This document shows positions 1 through 6,691 of a stretch of DNA of 8,479 bases, piece by piece. Made by a program: the position numbers and the translations under genes. The stretch's first letter is position 1. Each line of letters starts with the position of its first letter. Source of the stretch: DAOVIY01 sp964513365 (lineage in GTDB: Bacteria; Patescibacteriota; Minisyncoccia; UBA6257); the NCBI GenBank assembly GCA_964513365.1, contig CAZEMH010000018.1, positions 1 to 8,479 on the forward strand, given 5' to 3'. A model generated the notes under the pieces. That model had not been told where the DNA came from. It made no database searches and saw only the letters and a program-made list of their open reading frames with translations.

Positions 1-12
1 AATTTATATATT

Positions 13-864
13 ATGCCCCACCAAGAAGAAAAAGTCTATTTAAACGCTCTAAATGTAGTTTTTAAGAACGAGATTCTTAAATTGCTCCCTATTTTATCTT
101 CTAGTAAATCTTTTAAAATTTATTGGGAAAAATTAAATACCAAACAGAAAAAATTTGTTAATCCTTACAATGAATGGCAAAAACTACAAAAACAAAAAAT
201 TAATTTTATCCTTTCTTCAGTAAACAAATATCCATATTTATTAAAAGAAATTCCTTATCCCCCTTTGTCTCTTTATATTAAAGGAAAAATCCCTGAAAAG
301 ATGCCGTGTATAGCTGTTATAGGCACAAGAAAAATGAGTGCTTATGGAAAATTAGTCACAAAAAAATTAGTTAAAGAATTAGTAGATTATAATTTTGTTA
401 TAGTAAGCGGCTTAGCTGAAGGCGTTGATACTATAGCACATAAAACCGCTTTAAAAAATAAAGGAAAAACAATTGCTGTTTTAGGGTCAGGTTTAAATAA
501 AATCTTCCCTTACAACAATAGAAAATTAGCTCAAGAAATAACCAAACACGGCGCATTAATTACAGAATATCCATTAGAATCCCCTCCATTAAAACATTAT
601 TTCCCTTGGAGAAACAGAATAATTAGCGGACTTTGTTCAGCTATCATAGTAATAGAAGCTCCAGAAAGAAGCGGCGCTTTAATTACTGCTCGATTTGCAT
701 TAGAACAGAATAGAGAAGTTTTTGCTATCCCCGGTTCAATATTTAATAAAAATTCTATAGGAACTAATAATTTAATAAAACAAGGAGCAAAGCTAGTTTC
801 CAAAATTGAAGATATTTTGGAAGAATTGAATATGCAGCTCGCTTTTATCTCAAGAAAAGCATAA
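13..864 (+). CDS. dprA: DNA processing protein DprA, core domain (reading frame broken near its 3' end)
   Basis: DprA binds incoming single-stranded DNA and loads RecA during natural transformation, acting in the cytoplasm. The Rossmann-like core is complete: VIGTRKMSAYG at residues 103-112, SGLAEGVDTIAH at 132-143, a WRNRIISGL motif at 199-207, SGALITARFALEQNREVFAIPG at 220-241, and TNNLIKQGAKLV at 251-262. The first ~60 residues are lysine-rich and only loosely resemble the usual N-terminal SAM-like region. The ATG at 13 gives a plausible N-terminus (a YLNALN segment at residues 10-15). The frame is open back to the window edge, so an upstream start cannot be excluded. The ORF stops at 862-864, right after ELNMQLA, where family members continue into a C-terminal winged helix. 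That tail is present in the +1 frame up to 1003. Repairing the shift gives a 329-residue protein. Either the gene carries a one-base indel or the sequence has an error at the T4 run 843-846. The core should still fold and bind DNA without the tail. It heads the dprA-topA-rel operon. Confidence 0.93.
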   Translation: MPHQEEKVYLNALNVVFKNEILKLLPILSSSKSFKIYWEKLNTKQKKFVNPYNEWQKLQKQKINFILSSVNKYPYLLKEIPYPPLSLYIKGKIPEKMPCIAVIGTRKMSAYGKLVTKKLVKELVDYNFVIVSGLAEGVDTIAHKTALKNKGKTIAVLGSGLNKIFPYNNRKLAQEITKHGALITEYPLESPPLKHYFPWRNRIISGLCSAIIVIEAPERSGALITARFALEQNREVFAIPGSIFNKNSIGTNNLIKQGAKLVSKIEDILEELNMQLAFISRKA

Positions 865-1003
865 AGAAGATACTCTTGCTATTGACAAAATTATAGAAAT
901 CTCTAATCTTTCTCCTAAAGAGATGCTTGTTATTCTAACCACTTTAGAATTAAAAGAGTTTATTAAAAATACAGATGCAGGAAGCTACATTAAAAACAAA
1001 TAA
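848..1003 (+). pseudogene. dprA: Out-of-frame C-terminal tail of dprA (winged-helix-like domain)
   Basis: Reading from TCT at 848 gives 51 codons ending at TAA 1001-1003. The peptide starts SQEKHKEDTLAIDKI and continues with a helix-turn-helix-like LSPKEMLVILTTLELK segment, then IKNTDAGSYIKNK. This is the pattern of the C-terminal winged helix of DprA, whose last strand typically contains a G-x-Y-element. An in-frame TGA at 827-829 blocks this frame upstream and no start codon precedes the segment, so it cannot be an independent gene. It joins the main frame with a single-base shift: deleting one T of the run 843-846 makes QLALSQEK, a natural continuation of ELNMQLA. Its stop lies one base before the topA ATG, which is the spacing expected of an intact dprA coupled to topA. 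The join is inferred from protein pattern. Confidence 0.8.
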
Positions 1004-1004
1004 T

Positions 1005-3104
1005 ATGAAATTAGTTATTGTTGAGTCACCTACAAAATCAAAGAGCATTTCCAATTTTTTGGGAAAAGGTTTTAAAGTTGTTGCTTGTTATGGACATGTT
1101 CGCGATCTTCCTAAGTCTAAATTAGGAATTGACATAGAAAATAATTTTACTCCGCATTATATTATCCCTGTAAAAGCGAGAAAAAAAGTTAATGAGCTTA
1201 AAAAACTGGCTAAGAAAAGCGATAAAATAATATTAGCGTCTGATGAAGACAGGGAAGGAGAAGCTATTGCATTTCATTTAACCAAAGCTCTTGAAATTGA
1301 AGAAAAAAAATTTGAGAGAATCGTTTTTCATGAAATCACTAAACCAGCCATAGAAAACGCTATTAAAAATCCGCGTGATATTAACTTAAACCTAGTAAAC
1401 GCTCAACAAACAAGAAGGATATTAGACCGATTGGTAGGATATGAATTATCCCCGTTTTTATGGAAAAAGATATTTAGAGGGTTATCTGCAGGCAGAGTGC
1501 AATCACCTGCCTTAAGATTAATTGTTGAAAGAGAAAAAGAAAGAGAATCTTTTAAAGAAGAAAAATACTATAGCATTTCTGCTATACTAGAAAAACAAAA
1601 AACGAATGATAAATTTGAATTTAATTTAGATAAAATTAATGATAATCCATTGCCTAAGCCAGGCATTAAATCACAAAAAGAAACACGTAAAATTAAAAAA
1701 GATTTAGAGAAAAGAGATGCCTATGTTGTGAATATAGAAACAAAAAAAGTAAAGCGCCATTCTGCTGCTCCATTCACTACAAGCACTTTACAACAATCCT
1801 CTTGGCAGATACTCCATTTTTCCGCCAAGAAAACAATGTATTTAGCACAATCACTTTATGAAGGAAAGAAGCTCGGAAAAGAAATTATTGGTTTAATTAC
1901 ATATATGAGAAGCGATTCTACAAATCTTTCTCCAATAGCGCTTAAAGCTGCACATGATTTTTTAGAAACAAACTTGGGAAAGAAATATGCTTTACCTCAA
2001 GCGCGAATCTTTAAAAAACACTCTCGTCTTGCCCAAGAAGCCCATGAAGCTATTCGCTGTACTGACCCGTTTTATACGCCGGAAAAAATAAAAAAATATT
2101 TAACAAAAGACGAATTATCTTTATACACTCTCATTTGGGCAAGATTTTTAGCAAGCCAAATGCCTTCTGCTATCTTAGAAAAAACTTCAATCTCTGTTGA
2201 ATGCAAAGGCAAACAAGATAAATATTTATTTAAGAATAATTTCTACAATTTAGATTTTGATGGATTTTTCCGTATTTATCCTTATTCCAGACCGTCAGAT
2301 CTTCAGGAAAAACCACCATTATTAAATAAAGAAAAGCTAGTAATCAAAAAGGTTCATACTAAAGAACACCTTACTCAACCTCCTCCGCGATATAATGACG
2401 CTTCTCTAGTAAAAACTTTGGAAAGTTTTGGCATTGGACGACCTTCAACTTACGCACCTATTATATCTGTATTAGAATACAGAGGATATGTCGCAAGAGA
2501 TAAGAGCAAATCTTTTATTCCAACAGAAATCGGAATTCTAGTAAATAATGTTTTAACAAAACACTTTCCAGATATAGTGGATTATAAATTTACATCCCAG
2601 ATAGAAGAAAAATTGGATGATATTGCTGAGGGAAAATTAGATTGGGTAAATATGGTTAGCGAATTTTATAAACCATTTAAGGATAATTTGGAAAAAAAAT
2701 ATCTAGAAGTTTCCAAAGAAGAATTAGCACCAATTGTTGAAACAAAAGAAAAATGTCCAAAATGTGGAAATAATCTGGTCTTAAAATTGGGAAGATTTGG
2801 TAAATTTCTTGCCTGCTCTGATTGGCCTAAATGTTCCTTTACCAAATCCATTAATAATGAATTTTCTATGAAGTGCCCCCAGTGCAAAAAAGGAGATATA
2901 ATAATGAAAAGAAACAAAAAAAGACAAATGTTTTATGCGTGTTCGCGATGGCCTGAATGCGACTTTGCTTCTTCTTATAAGCCTACAGGGGAAAATTGCC
3001 CAAAATGCAAAAAACCCCTTGTAGAAACAAAAACTAAAATAAAGTGCTCTAATCGTAATTGTAATTATGAAATCCCTAAAAGAGAAAATAATTCAGAATC
3101 TTGA
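1005..3104 (+). CDS. topA: DNA topoisomerase I (type IA)
   Basis: Relaxes negatively supercoiled DNA by transient single-strand cleavage through a 5'-phosphotyrosine link. I chose ATG 1005 over the in-frame ATG 975 because the conserved N-terminus MKLVIVESPTKSKSI begins there and the ten extra codons overlap the dprA tail. The product is 699 residues, close to the Bacillus-type length. The TOPRIM domain shows Glu7 in VESPTK and the acidic triad D80-x-D82-x-E84 in SDEDREGE. The catalytic tyrosine is Tyr300 in LITYMRSDST. SFGIGRPSTYAPI is the usual core motif before the C-terminal region. Three four-cysteine zinc ribbons follow: C584/C587/C604/C610, C624/C627/C646/C652 and C665/C668/C681/C686. 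The gene starts one base after the repaired dprA stop, suggesting translational coupling, and no Shine-Dalgarno motif is visible. Its TGA stop lies inside the start of the downstream Rel gene. All catalytic residues are present and nothing suggests inactivation. Confidence 0.97.
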   Translation: MKLVIVESPTKSKSISNFLGKGFKVVACYGHVRDLPKSKLGIDIENNFTPHYIIPVKARKKVNELKKLAKKSDKIILASDEDREGEAIAFHLTKALEIEEKKFERIVFHEITKPAIENAIKNPRDINLNLVNAQQTRRILDRLVGYELSPFLWKKIFRGLSAGRVQSPALRLIVEREKERESFKEEKYYSISAILEKQKTNDKFEFNLDKINDNPLPKPGIKSQKETRKIKKDLEKRDAYVVNIETKKVKRHSAAPFTTSTLQQSSWQILHFSAKKTMYLAQSLYEGKKLGKEIIGLITYMRSDSTNLSPIALKAAHDFLETNLGKKYALPQARIFKKHSRLAQEAHEAIRCTDPFYTPEKIKKYLTKDELSLYTLIWARFLASQMPSAILEKTSISVECKGKQDKYLFKNNFYNLDFDGFFRIYPYSRPSDLQEKPPLLNKEKLVIKKVHTKEHLTQPPPRYNDASLVKTLESFGIGRPSTYAPIISVLEYRGYVARDKSKSFIPTEIGILVNNVLTKHFPDIVDYKFTSQIEEKLDDIAEGKLDWVNMVSEFYKPFKDNLEKKYLEVSKEELAPIVETKEKCPKCGNNLVLKLGRFGKFLACSDWPKCSFTKSINNEFSMKCPQCKKGDIIMKRNKKRQMFYACSRWPECDFASSYKPTGENCPKCKKPLVETKTKIKCSNRNCNYEIPKRENNSES

Positions 3105-4533
3105 GAATTCTATCAATGAAAAAGAGATGGATTTATTAGAAAAAGCATTTGAATTTGCTGAAAAATTCCATTCTAAACAAAAAAGAAAATCAGGAGAACC
3201 ATTTGTAAACCATCCTTTACGAGTAGCTTTAAGCATTAGCCAAATGAAGTTAGGTATTAACGCTGTGATTGCCAGTGTGCTTCATGATGTTGTTGAGGAT
3301 TGTGGAATTCCCATTTCTGAAATTAAATCCCAGTTTAATGATGAGATATCTTTTTTAGTTAATGGATTAACCAAGGTTAATAAAATTAAATACAAGGAAG
3401 ACGATGATACAGAGAAAGAGAATTTTAGAAATATGATTTTGGCTATGGCGAAAGACCTAAGAATTGTTCTCATTAAATTAGCTGATCGATTGGATAATAT
3501 GAAAACTTTGTGGCCATTAGAGTCAAAGAAAAGAAGAAAAAAATCATTAGAAACTTTGGAAATTCTTGCTCCATTGGCTTATCGCTTGGGAATGTCAGAT
3601 ATGGGAGCCCAATTAGAGGATTTAGCTTTTCCATATGTTTATGAAAAAGAATATAAATTAACTAAAAAAATAATTGGGAAAAGAAATGTAAAATTAAAAG
3701 ATTACCTTCAAGAATTAGTTCCTTTGGTGCAAAAAGAATTAAAAAAGAATAATTTGCATCCTGAAAAAATACAGTTCCGAACTAAACATCTGTATAGCAT
3801 CTGGCGCAAACTGCAAAAAGAAGATATGGACATTAAAAGAATTCATGACTTGGTGGCAATGAGAATTATTATGCCTAATTTAGAGAGATGCTACGGTGCC
3901 CTAGGAATTATCCATCAAATGTGGAAACCTGTTCCTGGCCGTTTCAAGGATTACATTGCTCTTCCAAAACCCAATGGATACCAAAGCCTTCACACTACTG
4001 TTTTTGCAAAAAACGGAAAAATAGTGGAAATCCAAATTAGAACGCCTCAAATGGACGAAGAAGCAGAATGGGGAATTGCCGCGCATTGGATCTATGAATC
4101 CCAAAAAGATAATAAAAAATATAAGAAAAGGAAGAAATTTAATCCTCCTAAAAACTTTTATTGGATAAATCAACTGAGAGAATGGCAAAAAAAATTTTAT
4201 AGCTCTGAAGAATTTCTAAGCTCCCTGAAAGTTGATTTTTTCAAAGACAGAATTTTTGTCTTAACACCAAAAGGAGATATTATTGATTTACCAGACGGAG
4301 CTACTACTATTGATTTCGCCTATCAAATTCATACAGATGTAGGAAATCAAGCTGCCGGAGCTAAGGTTAATGGTAGATTAGTATCATTGGATTATAAATT
4401 ACAATCAGGGGAAGTAATAGAAATAATAACTAAAAAAAGGAAATTGCCATCTTCCTCTTGGTTAGAATTTGTTAAAATGAGCGAAACACGAAAGAAGATT
4501 CAAGACGCGTTAAGAGGGAAAGATTCTATTTAA
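3067..4533 (+). CDS. RelA/SpoT-family (p)ppGpp synthetase/hydrolase lacking the C-terminal regulatory half
   Basis: Makes and degrades the alarmone (p)ppGpp in the stringent response. The HD hydrolase domain looks intact: R40 in RKSGEP, H49, H73-D74, E77-D78, and D140 with N144 in LADRLDNM, keeping the spacing known for Streptococcus Rel. The synthetase domain has HDLVAMR with D261, the RFKD motif at 292-295 typical of bifunctional enzymes, PKPNGYQSLHT and E321 in EIQIRT. A TGS domain spans about 393-456, including FAYQIHTDVG. The protein then ends at 488 after PSSSWLEFVKMS, so the helical, zinc-finger/coiled-coil and ACT/RRM modules of full-length (~730-residue) enzymes are absent. The first ATG (3067) overlaps topA by 38 nt. 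ATG 3127 (Met21) would remove the overlap but start immediately before the first HD-domain helix, so 3067 is favoured. The 3' end overlaps convergent parB by 24 nt. Whether to call it rel, relA or spoT cannot be settled from sequence. Confidence 0.95.
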   Translation: MKSLKEKIIQNLENSINEKEMDLLEKAFEFAEKFHSKQKRKSGEPFVNHPLRVALSISQMKLGINAVIASVLHDVVEDCGIPISEIKSQFNDEISFLVNGLTKVNKIKYKEDDDTEKENFRNMILAMAKDLRIVLIKLADRLDNMKTLWPLESKKRRKKSLETLEILAPLAYRLGMSDMGAQLEDLAFPYVYEKEYKLTKKIIGKRNVKLKDYLQELVPLVQKELKKNNLHPEKIQFRTKHLYSIWRKLQKEDMDIKRIHDLVAMRIIMPNLERCYGALGIIHQMWKPVPGRFKDYIALPKPNGYQSLHTTVFAKNGKIVEIQIRTPQMDEEAEWGIAAHWIYESQKDNKKYKKRKKFNPPKNFYWINQLREWQKKFYSSEEFLSSLKVDFFKDRIFVLTPKGDIIDLPDGATTIDFAYQIHTDVGNQAAGAKVNGRLVSLDYKLQSGEVIEIITKKRKLPSSSWLEFVKMSETRKKIQDALRGKDSI

Positions 4534-5706
4534 AATTTTGCTCAAATCTTCCTGAGAGAAAAACTTGATTTCAATCGCACCTTGTCCGCCTTTTTTCTTA
4601 ATTAAAACAGGCGTCTGTAAAAAATCTTCCAATTTTTCTTTCACTTCTAAATCCTCTGGATCCAAAGAAACATTTCGTCTTCTGGACAATGTTTCTTTTT
4701 TATTATTGCTGAGATTATCTTGTAAATAGTGTTGAGCTAATTCTAGAGATTCCCGCCCAGAAAGATTTTTAGATAAAATCTCTTGCAAAAACAGTCTTCT
4801 TTTTTCAGGATTACTAAAAAGAAGAATTGCTCTGGCATGACCTTCATTAATTTTACCTTGCTCTAACGCACGCTGGGCTTCATATGATAATTGAAGCAAG
4901 CGTAATGTATTAGCAATTACTTCCCTGCTCTTACCTATTCTTGCTGCCAAATTCTGTTGAGTTAGACCAAACTCTTTAATTAATCTTGCAAATGCCTTTG
5001 CTTTGGATATTGAATCTAAATCTTCTCTTTGAATATTTTCTATTAAAGCTAATTCCAGTTTTTTTTGTTCTGAAATCGGCCTTCTAATAATTACTGGAAC
5101 TGTTGGCAATCCTAACATTTTTGAAGCTAACAGCCTTCTCTCTCCAGAAATTAATTGATATTCAACATTTGTTCCATAGTCTGTTTCTTTCTCTTCTCTT
5201 GTAACAACTAAAGGTTCCAGGATTCCATGTTCCCGAATAGAATCAGCTAATTCTTTTATTGTTTCCTCTGGAAAAGTTTTTCGTGGTTGTTGGGGGTTAG
5301 ATTTAATTTTATCTACCTCGATATAAAAAATCTTATCTTCTAAAAGATTAGAAGGAGGAATAGTTTCATCTTGAACAACAGATTCATTTTGATTAAAATC
5401 AGAAACTGAATTTTTTTGAACAGGACCAAATAAATCGTTGTTTTTAGTAACTTCAGGAATTCTTTCTTGGGTACTTGGTGTTTTGCTTGGAATTAAATCT
5501 TCTTTTGTGTGCGCTTGCTGAAAATCCTCTTGAAAATCTTTTTTTATAGAATTCAATGGAGGAGTTAAATCCTGAGGAAAATCAGAAAAAGTATTGTTAA
5601 GTTTTTCACTAATTTTTTCCTCCAAAGCGCCTTCGCTTGGTTCTTGATTATTTTTTGAAGGAATTAAAGCATTAATACCTTGTCCTAAAGAATTTTGTTC
5701 ATCCAT
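4510..5706 (-). CDS. parB: Chromosome partitioning protein ParB
   Basis: CTP-dependent DNA clamp that loads at parS sites and spreads to organise the origin region for segregation with ParA. The N-terminus has LGQGINALIP (residues 7-16), matching the short ParA-stimulating peptide of ParB proteins, which fixes the start at 5706. A low-complexity stretch from about 17 to 124, rich in S, T, N, Q, D, E and P, precedes the ParB/CTPase domain at about 126. In that domain, KIKSNPQQPRKTF is at 133-145, the CTP-binding GERR motif at 188-191 and ENIQREDLDSI at 223-233. An HTH region follows (LTQQNLAARIGKSREVIANTLRLL, 248-271), then KINEGHARAIL at 285-294. A dimerisation-type tail with an IKKKGGQGAIEIKF strand pair ends the protein. 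GERRLLA has Leu where GERRxRA usually has a second Arg. parB starts 6 nt after parA ends, with no Shine-Dalgarno motif. At 398 residues it is longer than the usual ~280-300, wholly because of the linker. Confidence 0.96.
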   Translation of the reverse strand: MDEQNSLGQGINALIPSKNNQEPSEGALEEKISEKLNNTFSDFPQDLTPPLNSIKKDFQEDFQQAHTKEDLIPSKTPSTQERIPEVTKNNDLFGPVQKNSVSDFNQNESVVQDETIPPSNLLEDKIFYIEVDKIKSNPQQPRKTFPEETIKELADSIREHGILEPLVVTREEKETDYGTNVEYQLISGERRLLASKMLGLPTVPVIIRRPISEQKKLELALIENIQREDLDSISKAKAFARLIKEFGLTQQNLAARIGKSREVIANTLRLLQLSYEAQRALEQGKINEGHARAILLFSNPEKRRLFLQEILSKNLSGRESLELAQHYLQDNLSNNKKETLSRRRNVSLDPEDLEVKEKLEDFLQTPVLIKKKGGQGAIEIKFFSQEDLSKILNRIFPS

Positions 5707-5712
5707 AATTTA

Positions 5713-6483
5713 TTAAAAATGTTCAATTTTTTTAATTAATTCCTGCGCTAATTGTCTGTAAGCTCTCGCTCCTTCAGAATTAGGATTATATTGAAGAATA
5801 GACTGCCCAAAACTTGGAGCCTCAGCCAAACTAACATTTCTAGGAATTATTGTATCAAAAACATATCCTGGAAAATTTCTTCTGATATGCTTAAGAACCA
5901 TTCTATCTAATCTATTCCTTTTGTCATATAAAGTCAAAACAGCGCCTAATATTTTCAAATCTTTTTCTAAATTTCTCCTTATTAAATCAATGGTGGTAAT
6001 AAGCTGGGATAATCCTTCTAAAGCATAATATTCTGTTTGCAAAGGAATTAAAACCTGATCAGCAGCTACAAGACCATTAACTGTCAACACGCCCAATGAA
6101 GGTGGCAGATCTATTAAAATATAGTCATAATATTCCTTTATTAAAGAAAGAATTTGATATAATCTGAATTCTTTGTTTGTAAAACGACTTAATTCCACTT
6201 GAGCGCCAATCAAATCTGGTGAAGCAGGAAGAATATTCAAACCAAAAATTGATGTTTTATAAATTGTTTCCTTTGGAGAATAATCAGAAATCAAATTATT
6301 ATAAACTGTCTTTTGCAATTTTTTATAATCAAAACCCAACCCAGAAGTAGCGTTAGCCTGAGCGTCAAAATCAACTACCAATGTTTTTTTTCCAAGAGCA
6401 GCTAAATAAGCCCCCAATCCTGTTACAGTCGTGGTTTTTCCTACTCCTCCTTTTTGATTACAAATCGCAATAATTTCTGCCAT
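5713..6483 (-). CDS. parA: Chromosome partitioning ATPase ParA (Soj type)
   Basis: Walker-type ATPase that binds DNA nonspecifically as an ATP dimer and is pulled along by ParB-parS complexes to segregate replication origins. The deviant Walker A motif KGGVGKTT occupies residues 11-18, with signature Lys11 and catalytic Lys16. The Walker A' region VVDFDAQANATSGLG follows at 36-50 and Walker B YILIDLPPSLG at 121-131 with Asp125. LIPLQTEYYALEGLSQL and the C-terminal IIPRNVSLAEAPSFG are classic Soj segments. The 256-residue length, with no N-terminal HTH, is that of chromosomal ParA rather than of large plasmid ParA/SopA. It is the first gene of the parAB operon, and parB begins 6 nt downstream. 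An extended -10 element lies only 7 nt upstream of its ATG, so translation probably starts on a leaderless or near-leaderless mRNA. Nothing appears truncated or substituted. Confidence 0.97.
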   Translation of the reverse strand: MAEIIAICNQKGGVGKTTTVTGLGAYLAALGKKTLVVDFDAQANATSGLGFDYKKLQKTVYNNLISDYSPKETIYKTSIFGLNILPASPDLIGAQVELSRFTNKEFRLYQILSLIKEYYDYILIDLPPSLGVLTVNGLVAADQVLIPLQTEYYALEGLSQLITTIDLIRRNLEKDLKILGAVLTLYDKRNRLDRMVLKHIRRNFPGYVFDTIIPRNVSLAEAPSFGQSILQYNPNSEGARAYRQLAQELIKKIEHF

Positions 6484-6490
6484 TAATATT

Positions 6491-6499
6491 ATTATATCA
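6491..6499 (-). promoter_or_regulatory. Extended -10 promoter element of parA (leaderless arrangement)
   Basis: Read on the - strand this is TGATATAAT, a perfect TATAAT (6496 to 6491) preceded by the TGn extension. Seven bases separate it from the parA ATG at 6483, which places the expected transcription start at 6484 or 6483. No convincing -35 box is present, as is usual for extended -10 promoters. A second TATAAT on the same strand (6507-6502) lacks TGn and has only a weak -35. Confidence 0.55.
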
Positions 6500-6526
6500 A
6501 AATTATAGTATTTAATAAACTTCTTC

Positions 6527-6556
6527 TTGAATTTTATATATTAAATAATGTATACT
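6527..6556 (+). promoter_or_regulatory. Candidate promoter of tRNA-Leu (and probably lgt)
   Basis: TTGAAT (6527-6532) and TATACT (6551-6556) match the -35 and -10 consensus at four and five of six positions and are separated by 18 bases. Transcription would start near 6563, about 26 nt before the mature tRNA. In this very AT-rich spacer some matches are expected by chance, so the call rests mainly on spacing and position. Confidence 0.45.
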
Positions 6557-6588
6557 GTACTATGTATTTAGCATTTGTGTATTCTCAA

Positions 6589-6672
6589 GGGCGGGTGGCG
6601 AAATTGGCAACCGCGATAGACTCAAAATCTATTGGTCGCAAGACCTTGAGGGTTCGAGTCCCTCCCTGCCCA
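6589..6672 (+). tRNA. tRNA-Leu, anticodon CAA (reads UUG)
   Basis: All arms fold. The acceptor GGGCGGG (6589-6595) pairs with CCTGCCC (6665-6671) with one G-U. The D arm GCG/CGC has GG in its loop. The anticodon stem ATAGA/TCTAT closes the loop CTCAAAA with anticodon CAA at 6623-6625. The long class II variable arm GGTC-GCAA-GACC (6634-6645) confirms a Leu/Ser-type tRNA. The T stem is GAGGG/CCCTC with loop TTCGAGT. The discriminator base is A at 6672, as expected for leucine. The 3' CCA is not encoded (CTA follows), so a CCA-adding enzyme is needed. No terminator hairpin follows before lgt, 19 nt downstream. Confidence 0.96.
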
Positions 6673-6691
6673 CTATTTTACCCTAAAAAAT

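Noticed and set aside
838..862. Programmed ribosomal frameshifting in dprA
   Set aside because: A +1 shift is needed, and there is no known +1 slippery stop context or clear downstream stimulator. An indel or sequencing error in the T4 run is simpler.
975..1004. ATG 975 as the start of topA, giving ten extra residues
   Set aside because: The conserved TopA N-terminus MKLVIVESPTK starts at 1005, and the extra codons lie inside the dprA tail that ends at 1003.
2666..2917. Opposite-strand open frame within topA, along with similar ones at 597-803, 3282-3473, 3901-4188 and 6969-7205
   Set aside because: Each lies inside a strongly supported gene, shows no recognisable domain and has no regulatory signal. 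They are antisense shadows.
6484..6588. A parS site (TGTTTCACGTGAAACA-like) in the region upstream of parA
   Set aside because: By eye there is no CACGTG core or near match here or elsewhere in the window. The spacer is almost entirely A/T with only promoter-like elements.
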